Positions 7,763-16,373 are shown, counted from the stretch's first letter. The stretch: DNA of 34,156 bases from a bacterium (GCA_024226255.1 JAAELU010000522.1:1-34156), one strand, 5' to 3'. The notes: generated by a model from the letters alone, not told the origin. Numbers and translations are program-made.

Positions 7763-8131
7763 TTACCGACGGACCTCTCGCAGCGACCGACGAGTCGGAA
7801 CGCCGGCTGCGAGGTACGTTTGCGCCCCGACCTCATCGATGTGGGCCAACAGAGGGACAGCCTGCACGCCGTACTCTTCCATACGGCCCGGTTCGAGTTC
7901 CCAGGTGACTTCACGATAGGTGATTCCAGCCTTCTTGAGGGCGGCGCGGGCCGCGCCGCACTGGTCACAATCAGTGGATGTGAATAGAACGGCGCCGGCC
8001 GGTAGCTCGCCCGGCGGAATCGTGAGTGGCGGGTGAGCCGAGTCCTGCCAGGGTCGCGACAGCCGCGATAGAACGAGAGCAACGATCACCACGGCAACAA
8101 CCACCACGACTCGCAACACAGGATCACTCAC
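7763..8131 (-). CDS. membrane-anchored thioredoxin/glutaredoxin-like protein
   Basis: A 122-aa protein. An N-terminal membrane segment (about residues 7-21, almost all Val/Ala/Leu) leads to a thioredoxin-fold domain: AVLFTSTDCDQCGAARAALKKAG with the redox pair Cys55/Cys58 (CDQC), and the cis-proline in VQAVPLL (Pro93). It is about 20 residues shorter than classical thioredoxin, closer to glutaredoxin-like proteins. It probably handles disulfides near the membrane. The DUF5719 protein encoded just upstream (6-nt gap) is exported, but which side this domain faces is not clear from the charges. It belongs to the minus-strand operon running from 12276. Confidence 0.82.
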   Translation of the reverse strand: MSDPVLRVVVVVAVVIVALVLSRLSRPWQDSAHPPLTIPPGELPAGAVLFTSTDCDQCGAARAALKKAGITYREVTWELEPGRMEEYGVQAVPLLAHIDEVGAQTYLAAGVPTRRSLREVRR

Positions 8132-8137
8132 GACGTC

Positions 8138-9532
8138 TCATTGACCAATCGCGACTCCGGCGAATAGCGCGACGTTGCCGGCACTCTGCAAGCTCCAGGA
8201 CACGGTGATCGGAGACCCGGCATCCACCCGATATCCAGCAACGCCGACGTCTGTCGTGAGCCTCACTCGGCGGAAGGTCTCCGGTTCGAGCCGCACCTTG
8301 TCGGCAACGCCCGCCCCCGGCCCGAGCGGTTGTAGCGTGACGGTGACAGCTTCGGTACTGGTGTTCAACAGCCAAATCGAGCTCTCACCGCCGACCGGGG
8401 CTCCAGCGCCGGGCAGCAGCCATGCGACTGACGGCTGCGGGGCTCCAACGGTCCCGGCAATGCGACTCTTCGGCTCTTCCTCCGGCGGCTCATCGCCGGA
8501 TCCCGGGTTCGCCGTCTGGACATCTTCTGCGACGACAGCGGCAGCGACTGCTCCGGTCGCTCTCACCCGAACTCCGACTGCTCCCGACGACTGGTCAGAT
8601 AGATGGAAGACGGCCGGACGTCCCCCTTCGATCGTCGCTACGAAGGCGTCCGCAACGACCGAAGTTCTCGTGTACAGGTCAACCGCGACATCAACCGCAT
8701 CCTCGTTGGGATTCCACACCGACAGCCGCGGAGGCATTCCAACAAGAGTCGCAGTCGGGAACTCCCACTCCGTCGAGAGACCCGTTCCGGGCCAGCTGGC
8801 TTCGTCCGTGGCACGGCGCTGCACGACTACAGGGATCACAGTGCCTTCGGTCGTGCTGACGGTGATCACCAGGTTGTCGAGGAATGGGATCACGTCATGC
8901 AAGTCGATGTCCTCCCACGTCTTGCCGGCCACATCGATCGACTGCAGGTCAGGGAGAGCTTCGCTGCCTAGCTCGCTCGAGGCACGGACTACCACTTTGG
9001 CGTTATCAGGAATCGGGTTGAAGAGACGGAGCGTCAATTCGTAGCCGCTACGGGTAGTCAGGCCCGGCAAGTGCCAGAGCTTGGGGACAGAGCCCACGCA
9101 GCGATCACCGCTCAACGACTCCTCTCCGCGGACAATCGCAGTCGCCGTCGCCGGCCCATCCGAAAACTCGAGAAATCCGGGAGCATCGCCACGATTGACG
9201 ATTTCGGCTATGTCCTGGACGACTGCACCGGGGCCGACAACTGAAACCTCCCCAACATCCTCGGGTTCACCAACGCGGGGGTCGGGATGAGTGAATGAGA
9301 TGTCGACGTCGGGGACGGAAGCTGCACCCACAAATGTGTCACGATTGGCGCCCGCATTGATCCAGGGGCAATACCAAAGGCTCGGCGAGGCGGACGCCTC
9401 AGTCTGTGGGGCGATCGGCTCGGAGAAGTCGGGTCCGGCCTCGGCAGCCGGCCGCGGCAGGCTGACGGCGAGTAGTCCGAGAGCGACAACCACTCCTAGT
9501 CCGACAACCCGCGACCACAACTGTCCGGTCAC
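8138..9532 (-). CDS. DUF5719 family exported protein
   Basis: About 464 aa. The N-terminus has a hydrophobic stretch (VVGLGVVVALGLLAVSL) ending in PRPAAEAG, a signal peptide or signal anchor. The rest is a repetitive, beta-rich ectodomain with recurring units such as LRLFNPIPDNAKV, LSVWNPNEDAVDV and IWLLNTSTEAVTV, typical of DUF5719. This actinobacterial family normally lies next to a large GT2 membrane protein, as here, and is presumed to work at the cell envelope. The GTG start at 9532 overlaps the upstream stop (GTGA) and has AGGAGG 5 nt before it, the best ribosome binding site in the window. This rules out the longer frame to 9583. Confidence 0.87.
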   Translation of the reverse strand: MTGQLWSRVVGLGVVVALGLLAVSLPRPAAEAGPDFSEPIAPQTEASASPSLWYCPWINAGANRDTFVGAASVPDVDISFTHPDPRVGEPEDVGEVSVVGPGAVVQDIAEIVNRGDAPGFLEFSDGPATATAIVRGEESLSGDRCVGSVPKLWHLPGLTTRSGYELTLRLFNPIPDNAKVVVRASSELGSEALPDLQSIDVAGKTWEDIDLHDVIPFLDNLVITVSTTEGTVIPVVVQRRATDEASWPGTGLSTEWEFPTATLVGMPPRLSVWNPNEDAVDVAVDLYTRTSVVADAFVATIEGGRPAVFHLSDQSSGAVGVRVRATGAVAAAVVAEDVQTANPGSGDEPPEEEPKSRIAGTVGAPQPSVAWLLPGAGAPVGGESSIWLLNTSTEAVTVTLQPLGPGAGVADKVRLEPETFRRVRLTTDVGVAGYRVDAGSPITVSWSLQSAGNVALFAGVAIGQ

Positions 9533-12276
9533 CAGCGCCTCCTCAGAATCGCCGAAAGGACCACCAGTCCAAGCCCTCCCCACCAGGCCTGTCTGGCATC
9601 CTCCCGGGTCGGGCCGGGTTCAAAGGCAATCGTGCCTGTAGCGCCATCAAGGGTCATCGACCAACTCTCCGGACTGGTATCTTCGCCCCACCCGGGATGG
9701 GGATTCTCACGAATCTCAACCTCAGTTGTTGCGGGTCCGGTGTAGCCGGTACCTTCACTCCGCCACGGGCTCCCGTTGGTGGCGATCGCTCGAACGGCTA
9801 GGTCCGAATCGACGAGAAACGCCACGCGGCGCAGGCCACTGAGCGGAATCAGGTCAAGCTGGCCCTCGAAGGTGGCACTCAAGGGTGTTTCCTCCGTTTC
9901 CACGATCCAACGGATTCCAAATTCGGCAAGTCCCTCCCCGGCGCGGAATGTACCACCGTCGATGACGCTCTCCAGGAAGACTTCGAGTGCCTCATCAGCC
10001 GGACCAGGCGAGGGCAATTCGACTTCCCATAGCGCCGGCAAGGGCGCCGATACGACCCTGTAGGCAGCACCTCGAACCCTACGGGAGGTTCCTGGAAGTG
10101 ACTCGGGAGTTCCCACCAACAGGACACGTGCTGAGGCGTCATCACCGGCAGAGCTCCCCGTGAATCGCAGAGCGGCGGTCAGGTCGTCGGCGGGCAATCC
10201 GCCCCGTCCCGGGGCCAGCACCAACATGGAGCTGGCTACCACGACAACTGCCCCAAGGACGCCGAGCGCGATGACAAGACGGCGGGTGCCAACGACAACA
10301 TCAAACCTTCGTAGAGCTTCGAGAACCGCGCCGACCACAATCGCGGTTCCCAACGCCACAGCCGCCAGCCCAAGCGCCTCGAGATGGCGGCCTCCGCCCT
10401 CACCCGCAGTGCGCGCGATGGTGGCTCCGGCTGCGCCAACCAAACCTCCCCACAGCCCGAGCCGCCAGATGCCGTTGGGGGCAGCAACGATGGCCGCAGC
10501 TGCGGCAACGAGGGCGGCCACGAGCAATACCCCGCCGGGCTCCCAGAATGCCTCGCCACCGGAGAGGTATTCAGATAGGTCGATAGTTGAAACCCAAGGC
10601 CGGAGCAACGGGACCGCCAAAAGGGTACCTATCGAGGCGACCATTACCGCGATCCAGGGGGCTCCGCGACGCACATCTATGAGGGCCGCGATCACAAGCG
10701 CCCCGGCCGGTAGGACCAAGAGCTCGGGACTCAGATTGGCCAACAGCCCGATCACCCAACCGGCGGAGATCAGGCGGCCGATTCTGCGCAGCCAAGTCGG
10801 TGGCCATGGCGCCACTGCAACCCGCATTGCCCATGGCAGAACGCCAAGTCCAATAAGGGTGGCAACATCGCCAGAACCCGAAATCGTTCGGGCCGCCGGG
10901 CCTGCCATGAGGACGGCCCCGGCCAGAATCCCCGGGACCGCGTCAACAGACCAAGTTCGCAGGAGCCGGGTCGTTCCCCAGATGCCGCCGATGAACGCCA
11001 GCAGAGCCAGAGAGCCGGCGGCTAGGTCGGCTCGATCGAATAGGAGCTGTTGCCACAATCCGGAGATGCCCAGGAACGGGGGTAGCTGCTCGGTACTCCC
11101 GAACCCGGCCGGATTCCAACCTCCGGCATAGGCCGCGACTGAGTCGGCGCCCCGCGCCGGTAGCGGAAGACTGAACCCGCTCGCCGGGAAGCCTGACCAC
11201 AGCTCACGGGTGGCCGCAAAAGAGTAGAGCGCGGCAGCCAGAGCCACCCCGAACGCGGGGCGGCGGATCTCGCGCGCCAAAGATGCCACGCCGACCCTTT
11301 CATCGGTGGGAAAGCGAGCGCGAGCCGCGTCGACCAAATCGACCCACAGCGATTTGAGGACCGCCGAACCGCGCAATTGGTACCGGAACAACTCCGCATC
11401 GCCGGCAGCGGAGTTGACCTGGAGAGCGCGTCGGGCGCGAAAGGTCGACGGAAGTTTGACCAGATTCCACAACCAGGCACGGAGCCAAACAAAGAGGGTC
11501 CAGCGCCGCACAAATGGTGCGACGATCGCCTCAACCAGGCCGATGAGAAAACGCAGCGGAAGCGCCCACAGCAACGTAACAAAGCTGTACGCCTTGATCA
11601 TCGCCCGGATCCGACCCGCCTCCTCGCGCCATTGGGCCGGCGCAACGATTTCAGGTACCGCAACCTCGGAACTCGGCACGACGATCACTCGCGCTCCCAA
11701 TACGCGAGCTCGCTGGCTCAGATCGATTGCGGCCGCTTCGGGAGCCATGTCCGGATCTGGGCCCCCCAGTCCCTTGGCAAGGTCCCGTCGCGCCAGAACG
11801 GAGATTCCGGCAACGGCCGCCACGTCGCGCACAACGTCGTACTGGCCGGCATCGAGTTCGCCGTCGTCGAGGCCGACGTAGGGCACGTCAAAGACGTCGG
11901 TGGCGATTCCGACAGAGACAAGTCGCTCCATCTGCGCCAGCTCGAGAATCTTCGAACCGGCCACACCGGCTCCGGCTCGATCTGCCTCGAAGACCAACGC
12001 GTAGAGAGCATCGGGACGCGGCACAGCGCCACCGGTGAGCATCCAAATGTGGGTCACAACCGGATCGAGACTCTGCAGTAGCGACTGGACCGTCCTCTCC
12101 CAGGGGATTCCAAGCGCGGTGGCGGCAGTCTCGGCACCGTCGCCGACCACGTAGATCGCGGCCGGCTCGTACGCCTGGGCCACCACGGCTTCTAGCGTGT
12201 GGTCGAGCGGTGTCGCTCCATCAGCGATGATGGCGACGACCGCGATTGATGAAGGACCTGGAGAACGAGAGGACAT
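9529..12276 (-). CDS. large GT2-like membrane protein, DXD motif lost
   Basis: About 915 aa. An N-terminal GT-A-like domain spans roughly residues 10-230 (IAVVAIIADGATPLDHTLEAV). It is followed by a linker, about 12 membrane segments from around 245 to 690, and a C-terminal extracellular part with a final membrane segment before RRRW. This is the layout of the actinobacterial GT2 protein that neighbours DUF5719. Where the family normally has the acidic metal triad there is WMLTGGAVP (about 78-86), so the first domain may not be catalytic. It is the first gene of the minus-strand operon and starts 2 nt from cofD on the other strand. The extension to 12354 would overlap cofD and was not used. 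Confidence 0.78.
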   Translation of the reverse strand: MSSRSPGPSSIAVVAIIADGATPLDHTLEAVVAQAYEPAAIYVVGDGAETAATALGIPWERTVQSLLQSLDPVVTHIWMLTGGAVPRPDALYALVFEADRAGAGVAGSKILELAQMERLVSVGIATDVFDVPYVGLDDGELDAGQYDVVRDVAAVAGISVLARRDLAKGLGGPDPDMAPEAAAIDLSQRARVLGARVIVVPSSEVAVPEIVAPAQWREEAGRIRAMIKAYSFVTLLWALPLRFLIGLVEAIVAPFVRRWTLFVWLRAWLWNLVKLPSTFRARRALQVNSAAGDAELFRYQLRGSAVLKSLWVDLVDAARARFPTDERVGVASLAREIRRPAFGVALAAALYSFAATRELWSGFPASGFSLPLPARGADSVAAYAGGWNPAGFGSTEQLPPFLGISGLWQQLLFDRADLAAGSLALLAFIGGIWGTTRLLRTWSVDAVPGILAGAVLMAGPAARTISGSGDVATLIGLGVLPWAMRVAVAPWPPTWLRRIGRLISAGWVIGLLANLSPELLVLPAGALVIAALIDVRRGAPWIAVMVASIGTLLAVPLLRPWVSTIDLSEYLSGGEAFWEPGGVLLVAALVAAAAAIVAAPNGIWRLGLWGGLVGAAGATIARTAGEGGGRHLEALGLAAVALGTAIVVGAVLEALRRFDVVVGTRRLVIALGVLGAVVVVASSMLVLAPGRGGLPADDLTAALRFTGSSAGDDASARVLLVGTPESLPGTSRRVRGAAYRVVSAPLPALWEVELPSPGPADEALEVFLESVIDGGTFRAGEGLAEFGIRWIVETEETPLSATFEGQLDLIPLSGLRRVAFLVDSDLAVRAIATNGSPWRSEGTGYTGPATTEVEIRENPHPGWGEDTSPESWSMTLDGATGTIAFEPGPTREDARQAWWGGLGLVVLSAILRRRW
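12267..12273 (+). promoter_or_regulatory. ribosome binding site of cofD inside the divergent gene
   Basis: GAGAGGA lies 5 nt before the cofD GTG and inside the first codons of the divergent glycosyltransferase gene, whose ATG ends at 12276. It supports the 12279 start. Confidence 0.6.
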
Positions 12277-12278
12277 AG

Positions 12279-13244
12279 GTGCGCATTTTGGAGGCGTCTG
12301 CGAATTACCGCAATCTTCGCACGGTGCTCCTCTCCGGAGGCGTTGGTGGAGCACGCATGGCGCGGGGCCTGGCGGCGACGGTAAATCCGGCCGAGCTGAC
12401 CGTAGTGGTCAATGTCGGCGACGATTCGACGATCTACGGAGCCCACGTGGCTGCTGATCTCGACACCGTCTCCTATACGTTGGCCGGTATCAACGGACCC
12501 CAGGGGTGGGGCATTGCCGAGGACACCCACGTCGTGATGGGGCACCTGGCCGCGGCAGGAATCGACACAACTTTCCAGCTCGGCGATCGTGACCTCGCCT
12601 TCTGCCTAGCGCGCACCGCATTCCTAGACGAGGGCGGCGCCCTGAGCGATTACACCAGAGAAGCGACCAAACGGCTCGGCATAGAGAGCACCATCCTGCC
12701 CGCCACCGATGATCCCGTCCGCACCAAGATCACGACCGTCGAGGGTCAGGTCCTCGACTTCCAGGACTACTTTGTGATTCGACGCCACACCGATGAGGTT
12801 GCCGGCCTCGAATACCAGGGCGTGACCCGAGCCAGCCCGGCTCCGGGTGTTCTGGCGGCAATCGACGCCGCCGAGGTTGTCGTGATCGCGCCATCAAATC
12901 CCCCACTCTCTATCTGGCCGACCCTCGCTTTGCCCAACATCACGGCGGCGCTGCGCGACAAGGAACGGGTCGTTGCCGTATCTCCGCTCATTGACGGTCG
13001 CGCCATCAAGGGACCGCTGGTTTCTGTGATGCAAGGCCTCGGGATGGAACCGACCAACGCCGGCATCGTGGCGGCATACGGCGGATTGCTGTCGCACCTG
13101 GTCATCGATGAGTCAGATGCAGCCGAGCAAGAGAAGCTCGCCCAACTCGGCGTAGAAGTGATCGTGACAGATACTCGCATCGCGAATCCTGATGCATCAA
13201 CACGCCTGGCGAACGAAGTACTGGACGCGGTGGGACAGAAGTGA
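12279..13244 (+). CDS. cofD: 2-phospho-L-lactate transferase (F420 synthesis)
   Basis: A 321-aa CofD/FbiA-type enzyme that transfers a phospholactate or phosphoenolpyruvate-derived unit from its guanylyl carrier to the 8-hydroxy-5-deazaflavin Fo in coenzyme F420 synthesis. Motifs: LLSGGVGGARMARGL near the start, VNVGDDSTIYGAHVAADLDT, the LGDRDLAFCLART segment, and APSNPPLSIWPTL in the nucleotide-binding region. The length is normal. The GTG at 12279 has GAGAGGA at 12267-12273; a GTG at 12324, nearer the glycine loop, would match shorter family members but lacks a ribosome binding site. cofE follows on the same strand. The heptamer array begins at the first base after the stop codon. Confidence 0.92.
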   Translation: MRILEASANYRNLRTVLLSGGVGGARMARGLAATVNPAELTVVVNVGDDSTIYGAHVAADLDTVSYTLAGINGPQGWGIAEDTHVVMGHLAAAGIDTTFQLGDRDLAFCLARTAFLDEGGALSDYTREATKRLGIESTILPATDDPVRTKITTVEGQVLDFQDYFVIRRHTDEVAGLEYQGVTRASPAPGVLAAIDAAEVVVIAPSNPPLSIWPTLALPNITAALRDKERVVAVSPLIDGRAIKGPLVSVMQGLGMEPTNAGIVAAYGGLLSHLVIDESDAAEQEKLAQLGVEVIVTDTRIANPDASTRLANEVLDAVGQK

Positions 13245-13424
13245 GGAGTTGCCAGTTGCCAGTTACCCGTTACCAGTTACCAGTTACCAGTTACCAGTTA
13301 CCAGTTGCCAGTTGCCAGTTACCAGTTACCAGTTACCAGCGAAGACCTACCGCGGTCCTACCTCATGCCTCTTGCCTCACTCCTCTTCCTGACATCTGAC
13401 ATCTGACATCTGGCTTCTGGCTTC
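13245..13424. repeat. tandem heptamer array between cofD and cofE
   Basis: Starting at the base after the cofD stop there are 13 consecutive 7-nt units of the ccagtta/ccagttg family (13245-13335, with a partial unit to 13339; first unit ggagttg, fourth cccgtta). After 21 nt come four units cctcatg, cctcttg, cctcact, cctcttc (13361-13388), then tgacatc three times (13390-13410) and tggcttc twice (13411-13424). The sequence family changes but the period stays at 7. Translated, it gives an artificial Tyr-Gln-Leu-Pro repeat. Heptameric tandem repeats (STRRs) are known from cyanobacteria; I infer a comparable but unrelated class here. The array ends 43 nt before cofE. Confidence 0.92.
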
Positions 13425-13467
13425 CTGTCCCCTAGATTCATCTTGGCATCAGCCCGTGGAGTCATAG

Positions 13468-14172
13468 ATGGCCAATCCAATCGAGATCCTTCCTGTCGAG
13501 GGAATCGGCGAAGTCGTGCCGGGTGACGATGTTGCCGAGCTGCTGTGGGACACAATCGCGGCCGGCCCATATGTGCTCCAGGACGGCGACATCTTGGTGA
13601 TCACCCACAAGATCGTGTCGAAAGCCGAAGGCCGGATCATTGAGGTCGCCAGTGATGAGGAGTACCGGGCGGTGATCGAGAGCGAGGCTGCCGCAATCAT
13701 TCGCAGACGGGGCGACCTCGTGATTGCCCAGACCAAACACGGTTTCATCTGTGCCAACGCCGGAGTCGATCGCTCGAACATCGACGGCGATCGAGTCGTC
13801 CTGTTGCCCGAACGGCCCGACCGATCTGCCGCAACCATAAGGACCCGGCTCGAAGCCGCCAGTGGGGCCACCCTCGCGGTGATCATTTCAGACACGTTTG
13901 GTCGCCCTTGGCGACGCGGCCTCACCGATGTCGCTATCGGAGTGGCCGGCATGGCCCCTATCGAGGACCTGCGCGGCACGACGGACATGCACGGCCGGAT
14001 GCTCGAGGTGAGTGAGATAGCCATTGTCGATGAGGTCGCCGGCGCGGCTGATCTCGCCATGGGTAAAAGCACCGGAATCCCTGCCGCCATCGTGAGGGGA
14101 ATGGCGTGGACCTCTAGCCCAGGGAGAGCCGGCGACCTCGTGCGCCCGGCTTCGGAAGACATGTTCCGCTGA
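13468..14172 (+). CDS. cofE: F420:gamma-glutamyl ligase
   Basis: A 234-aa GTP-dependent ligase that adds L-glutamate residues to F420-0. Motifs: PYVLQDGDILVITHKIVSKAEGR near residues 34-56, FICANAGVDRSNI, the metal-site region ISDTFGRPWRRGLTDVAIG, and a final MGKSTGIPAAIVRG. It is a single-domain enzyme; the mycobacterial FbiB carries an extra nitroreductase-like C-terminal domain that is absent here. The ATG is preceded by GGAG (6-nt spacing). It is separated from cofD by the heptamer array rather than overlapping it, and its TGA shares one base with the ATG of the next gene, so it is coupled to the DNA glycosylase. Confidence 0.92.
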   Translation: MANPIEILPVEGIGEVVPGDDVAELLWDTIAAGPYVLQDGDILVITHKIVSKAEGRIIEVASDEEYRAVIESEAAAIIRRRGDLVIAQTKHGFICANAGVDRSNIDGDRVVLLPERPDRSAATIRTRLEAASGATLAVIISDTFGRPWRRGLTDVAIGVAGMAPIEDLRGTTDMHGRMLEVSEIAIVDEVAGAADLAMGKSTGIPAAIVRGMAWTSSPGRAGDLVRPASEDMFR

Positions 14173-15053
14173 TGCCGGAGCTCCCGGAGATCGCGGCGTA
14201 CATCACCGCTCTGGGGCCCCGCGTCGTCGACAAGCCCTTGACGGGATTGAGGGTCGCCTCGTTCTCATTGCTCAAGACTTACGACCCGCCCATTGAGGCC
14301 GCCATTGGCAAGAAAGTCAGCTCGCTCTCGCGGATCGGCAAGCGAATCGTGTTCAGTCTCGAAGACAGTTTCCATTTGGTGGTCCACCTGATGGTGGCGG
14401 GACGTTTCCACTGGCACCCACCGGCCAAACCAATTCCGAAGAAGTACGGCCTGGCGGCCTTTGATTTTCCCGAAGGGACGTTGTTGCTCACCGAGGCAGG
14501 AACCAAACGTCGCGCCTCGCTTCACCTCGTGGTTGGCGATTCCGCGCTGGCTGATCTCGACCCCGGTGGCATCGAGATTGCCGAAGCATCTATCAATGAG
14601 TTCAAGGCCGCCCTACAAGCCGAGAGGCACACGCTGAAACGAGCCCTGAGCGACGCCCGGTTCATCTCAGGTATCGGCGGAGCCTTCGCCGACGAGATTC
14701 TGCACGCCGCTCGGCTGAGCCCGCTACAGATGAACACCAACCTCAGTGACGACGAAATCGAACGTCTTCTGGCAGCGGCTAACGAAGTGATAGACCACTG
14801 GACGGAGATACGGGTCACCGAAACCGGCGATGGTTTTCCAGAGAAGGTCACCGCATTCCATCCTCAAATGGCAGTTCACGGCAAATACGGCGAACCGTGT
14901 CCCGTGTGCGGGGCACCCGTGCAGCGCATTGTCTATTCATCTCGCGAGACCAATTACTGCGCTTCGTGCCAGACCGATGGCCGAGTCCTGGCGGATCGTT
15001 CACTCAGCCGGCTACTCAAAGATGATTGGCCGTCGAATATCGATGAGCTGTAG
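14172..15053 (+). CDS. Fpg/Nei family DNA glycosylase
   Basis: A 293-aa base-excision repair enzyme. It starts with MPELPE, where Pro2 is the catalytic nucleophile and Glu3 assists. It has a lysine in GKKVSSLSRIGKR, the helix-two-turn-helix region with FISGIGGAFADEILHAARLSP, and a zinc finger CPVCGAPVQRIVYSSRETN followed by YCASCQ with the usual arginine of the finger loop. All four zinc cysteines are present, so it should be active on oxidised bases. Whether it is Fpg- or Nei-like in substrate choice I cannot say. It overlaps cofE by one base. Pairing with cofE may only reflect transcription, although F420 has been linked to oxidative stress resistance in mycobacteria. Confidence 0.9.
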   Translation: MPELPEIAAYITALGPRVVDKPLTGLRVASFSLLKTYDPPIEAAIGKKVSSLSRIGKRIVFSLEDSFHLVVHLMVAGRFHWHPPAKPIPKKYGLAAFDFPEGTLLLTEAGTKRRASLHLVVGDSALADLDPGGIEIAEASINEFKAALQAERHTLKRALSDARFISGIGGAFADEILHAARLSPLQMNTNLSDDEIERLLAAANEVIDHWTEIRVTETGDGFPEKVTAFHPQMAVHGKYGEPCPVCGAPVQRIVYSSRETNYCASCQTDGRVLADRSLSRLLKDDWPSNIDEL

Positions 15054-15060
15054 AACGAGC

Positions 15061-15150
15061 TACCAGTTGCCAGTTATCAGTTACCAGATACTCGATGGGG
15101 CCTTGCTGGTAACTGGTAACTGGCAACTCATAACTCCTCCTCCTCATTCC
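15061..15150. repeat. heptamer array folded as a long inverted repeat
   Basis: Left arm 15061-15087 carries ccagttg, ccagtta, tcagtta and the start of ccagata. Right arm 15106-15132 carries the reverse-complement family tggtaac, tggtaac, tggcaac, tcataac. The two arms pair over 27 nt with three mismatches and an 18-nt loop. Further degenerate 7-nt words (tcctcct, cctcatt, cctgtct) follow to about 15150. It lies 7 nt after the glycosylase stop codon and could serve as a terminator, although no T-run follows. It shares its unit with the array at 13245. Confidence 0.88.
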
Positions 15151-15230
15151 TGTCTCCTCCAAGATCAACTCGCTCAATCGCCTGGCCTTTCACGCCGATC
15201 ACGAGGGTCTGGATGCGCGTAACAGGGGGC

Positions 15231-15236
15231 TACAAT
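15231..15236 (+). promoter_or_regulatory. candidate -10 box and structured leader of gmd
   Basis: TACAAT at 15231-15236 is a fair -10 box. No clear -35 is visible. Transcription from here would give a leader of about 85 nt containing TGCCGG/CCGGCA (15245-15250 with 15260-15265) and a GGGG...CCCC pairing, followed by a strong ribosome binding site GAGGAGA at 15316-15322. Confidence 0.35.
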
Positions 15237-15329
15237 TCCTTGGCTGCCGGGTCAGGAAACCGGCACTATCGCCGGGGGGAAAACCATCCCCAATTCGTAT
15301 GAATCGCAATGGGCAGAGGAGACAGATAG

Positions 15330-16373
15330 ATGACACCGCGAGCATTGATTTCCGGGATAACCGGACAGGATGGCTCGTACCTTGCTGAGCTTCTGCTCGA
15401 CAAGGGATACGAGGTGCACGGAATCGTGCGCCGATCGTCAACATTTGGCACGGAGCGGATCGACCATCTCTATGTAGATGCACACGAGTCCGACGCCAAG
15501 ATGTTCCTCCACTACGGCGATCTCAGCGATGGGAATGCCCTCACCCGGCTTCTCACCGACATCCGACCGACTGAGGTGTACAACCTCGGCGCCCAATCCC
15601 ATGTCGCGGTGTCGTTCCAGAACCCGGTATACACGGCAGATGTCACCGCCCTCGGAACGCTTCGACTGCTCGAGGCAATTCGAATGGTTGATCCGTCGAT
15701 CAAGTTCTATCAGGCTTCGTCATCAGAGATGTTTGGCGAGGTTCACGAGATTCCACAGACCGAGAAGACGAGGTTTCATCCGCGTAGCCCATATGGAGTC
15801 GCCAAGGTCTACTCGTTTTGGCAGGTCGTCAACCACCGCGAGTCATACGGAATGTATTCGTGCAACGGCATCTTGTTCAACCACGAATCGCCCCGCCGCG
15901 GCGAGACTTTTGTGACTCGCAAGATCACACGGGCGGTCACACGTATCGCTCTGGACCTGCAGCGCAAGCTGTACCTGGGGAACCTCGACGCCGAGCGGGA
16001 CTGGGGCTTCGCCGGCGACTATGTCGAGGCCATGTGGCTGATGCTCCAACAGGATTCTCCACAGGACTTCGTGATTTCGATGAACGAACGGCACTCGGTG
16101 CGCGAGTTCGCCGAGCTCGCATTCTCCAAGATGGATCTGGACTGGGAGAAGTACGTCGAGATCGATCCCCGCTATTTCCGCCCCGCCGAGGTCGAGCTGC
16201 TGCAGGGCGACTCGAAGAAGGCCCGCACGGAGCTCGGATGGGATCCCAAGGTTTCGTTCGATGAACTGGTCGACATGATGCTCGAGTCGGACATGGAGCT
16301 TGCCAAGCAGGAACGGGCGCTGGTCGATGCAGGGCTCAAGACCATCGAATGGCGCAAGGGCGAAAACGCATGA
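15330..16373 (+). CDS. gmd: GDP-mannose 4,6-dehydratase
   Basis: A 347-aa short-chain dehydrogenase-type enzyme that converts GDP-mannose to GDP-4-keto-6-deoxymannose, the first step to GDP-L-fucose (and to rhamnose or perosamine). It has the NADP loop [17 protein letters not shown] (residues 7-23), the [15 protein letters not shown] segment typical of Gmd, [10 protein letters not shown] with the catalytic Ser at 131-132, and YGVAK with Tyr155 and Lys159. The length is standard. The ATG has GAGGAGA 7 nt upstream. Its stop overlaps the fcl start (ATGA). It begins the envelope polysaccharide operon gmd-fcl-wecG-like. GDP-mannose would come from the mutase encoded near 2 kb plus a guanylyltransferase not in the window. 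Confidence 0.96.
   Translation: MTPRALISGITGQDGSYLAELLLDKGYEVHGIVRRSSTFGTERIDHLYVDAHESDAKMFLHYGDLSDGNALTRLLTDIRPTEVYNLGAQSHVAVSFQNPVYTADVTALGTLRLLEAIRMVDPSIKFYQASSSEMFGEVHEIPQTEKTRFHPRSPYGVAKVYSFWQVVNHRESYGMYSCNGILFNHESPRRGETFVTRKITRAVTRIALDLQRKLYLGNLDAERDWGFAGDYVEAMWLMLQQDSPQDFVISMNERHSVREFAELAFSKMDLDWEKYVEIDPRYFRPAEVELLQGDSKKARTELGWDPKVSFDELVDMMLESDMELAKQERALVDAGLKTIEWRKGENA

Noticed and set aside
10160-11131. 323-aa Arg/Pro/Thr-rich open frame antisense to the GT2-like gene
   Set aside because: Typical high-GC shadow frame with no recognisable domain.
13192-13392. Open frame encoding a Tyr-Gln-Leu-Pro repeat protein
   Set aside because: It is the translation of the heptamer array (7 nt read in triplets gives a 7-residue repeat) and overlaps the end of cofD in another frame.
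13245-13424. Possible CRISPR array
   Set aside because: Units are 7 nt, contiguous, with no spacers; there are no cas genes nearby.
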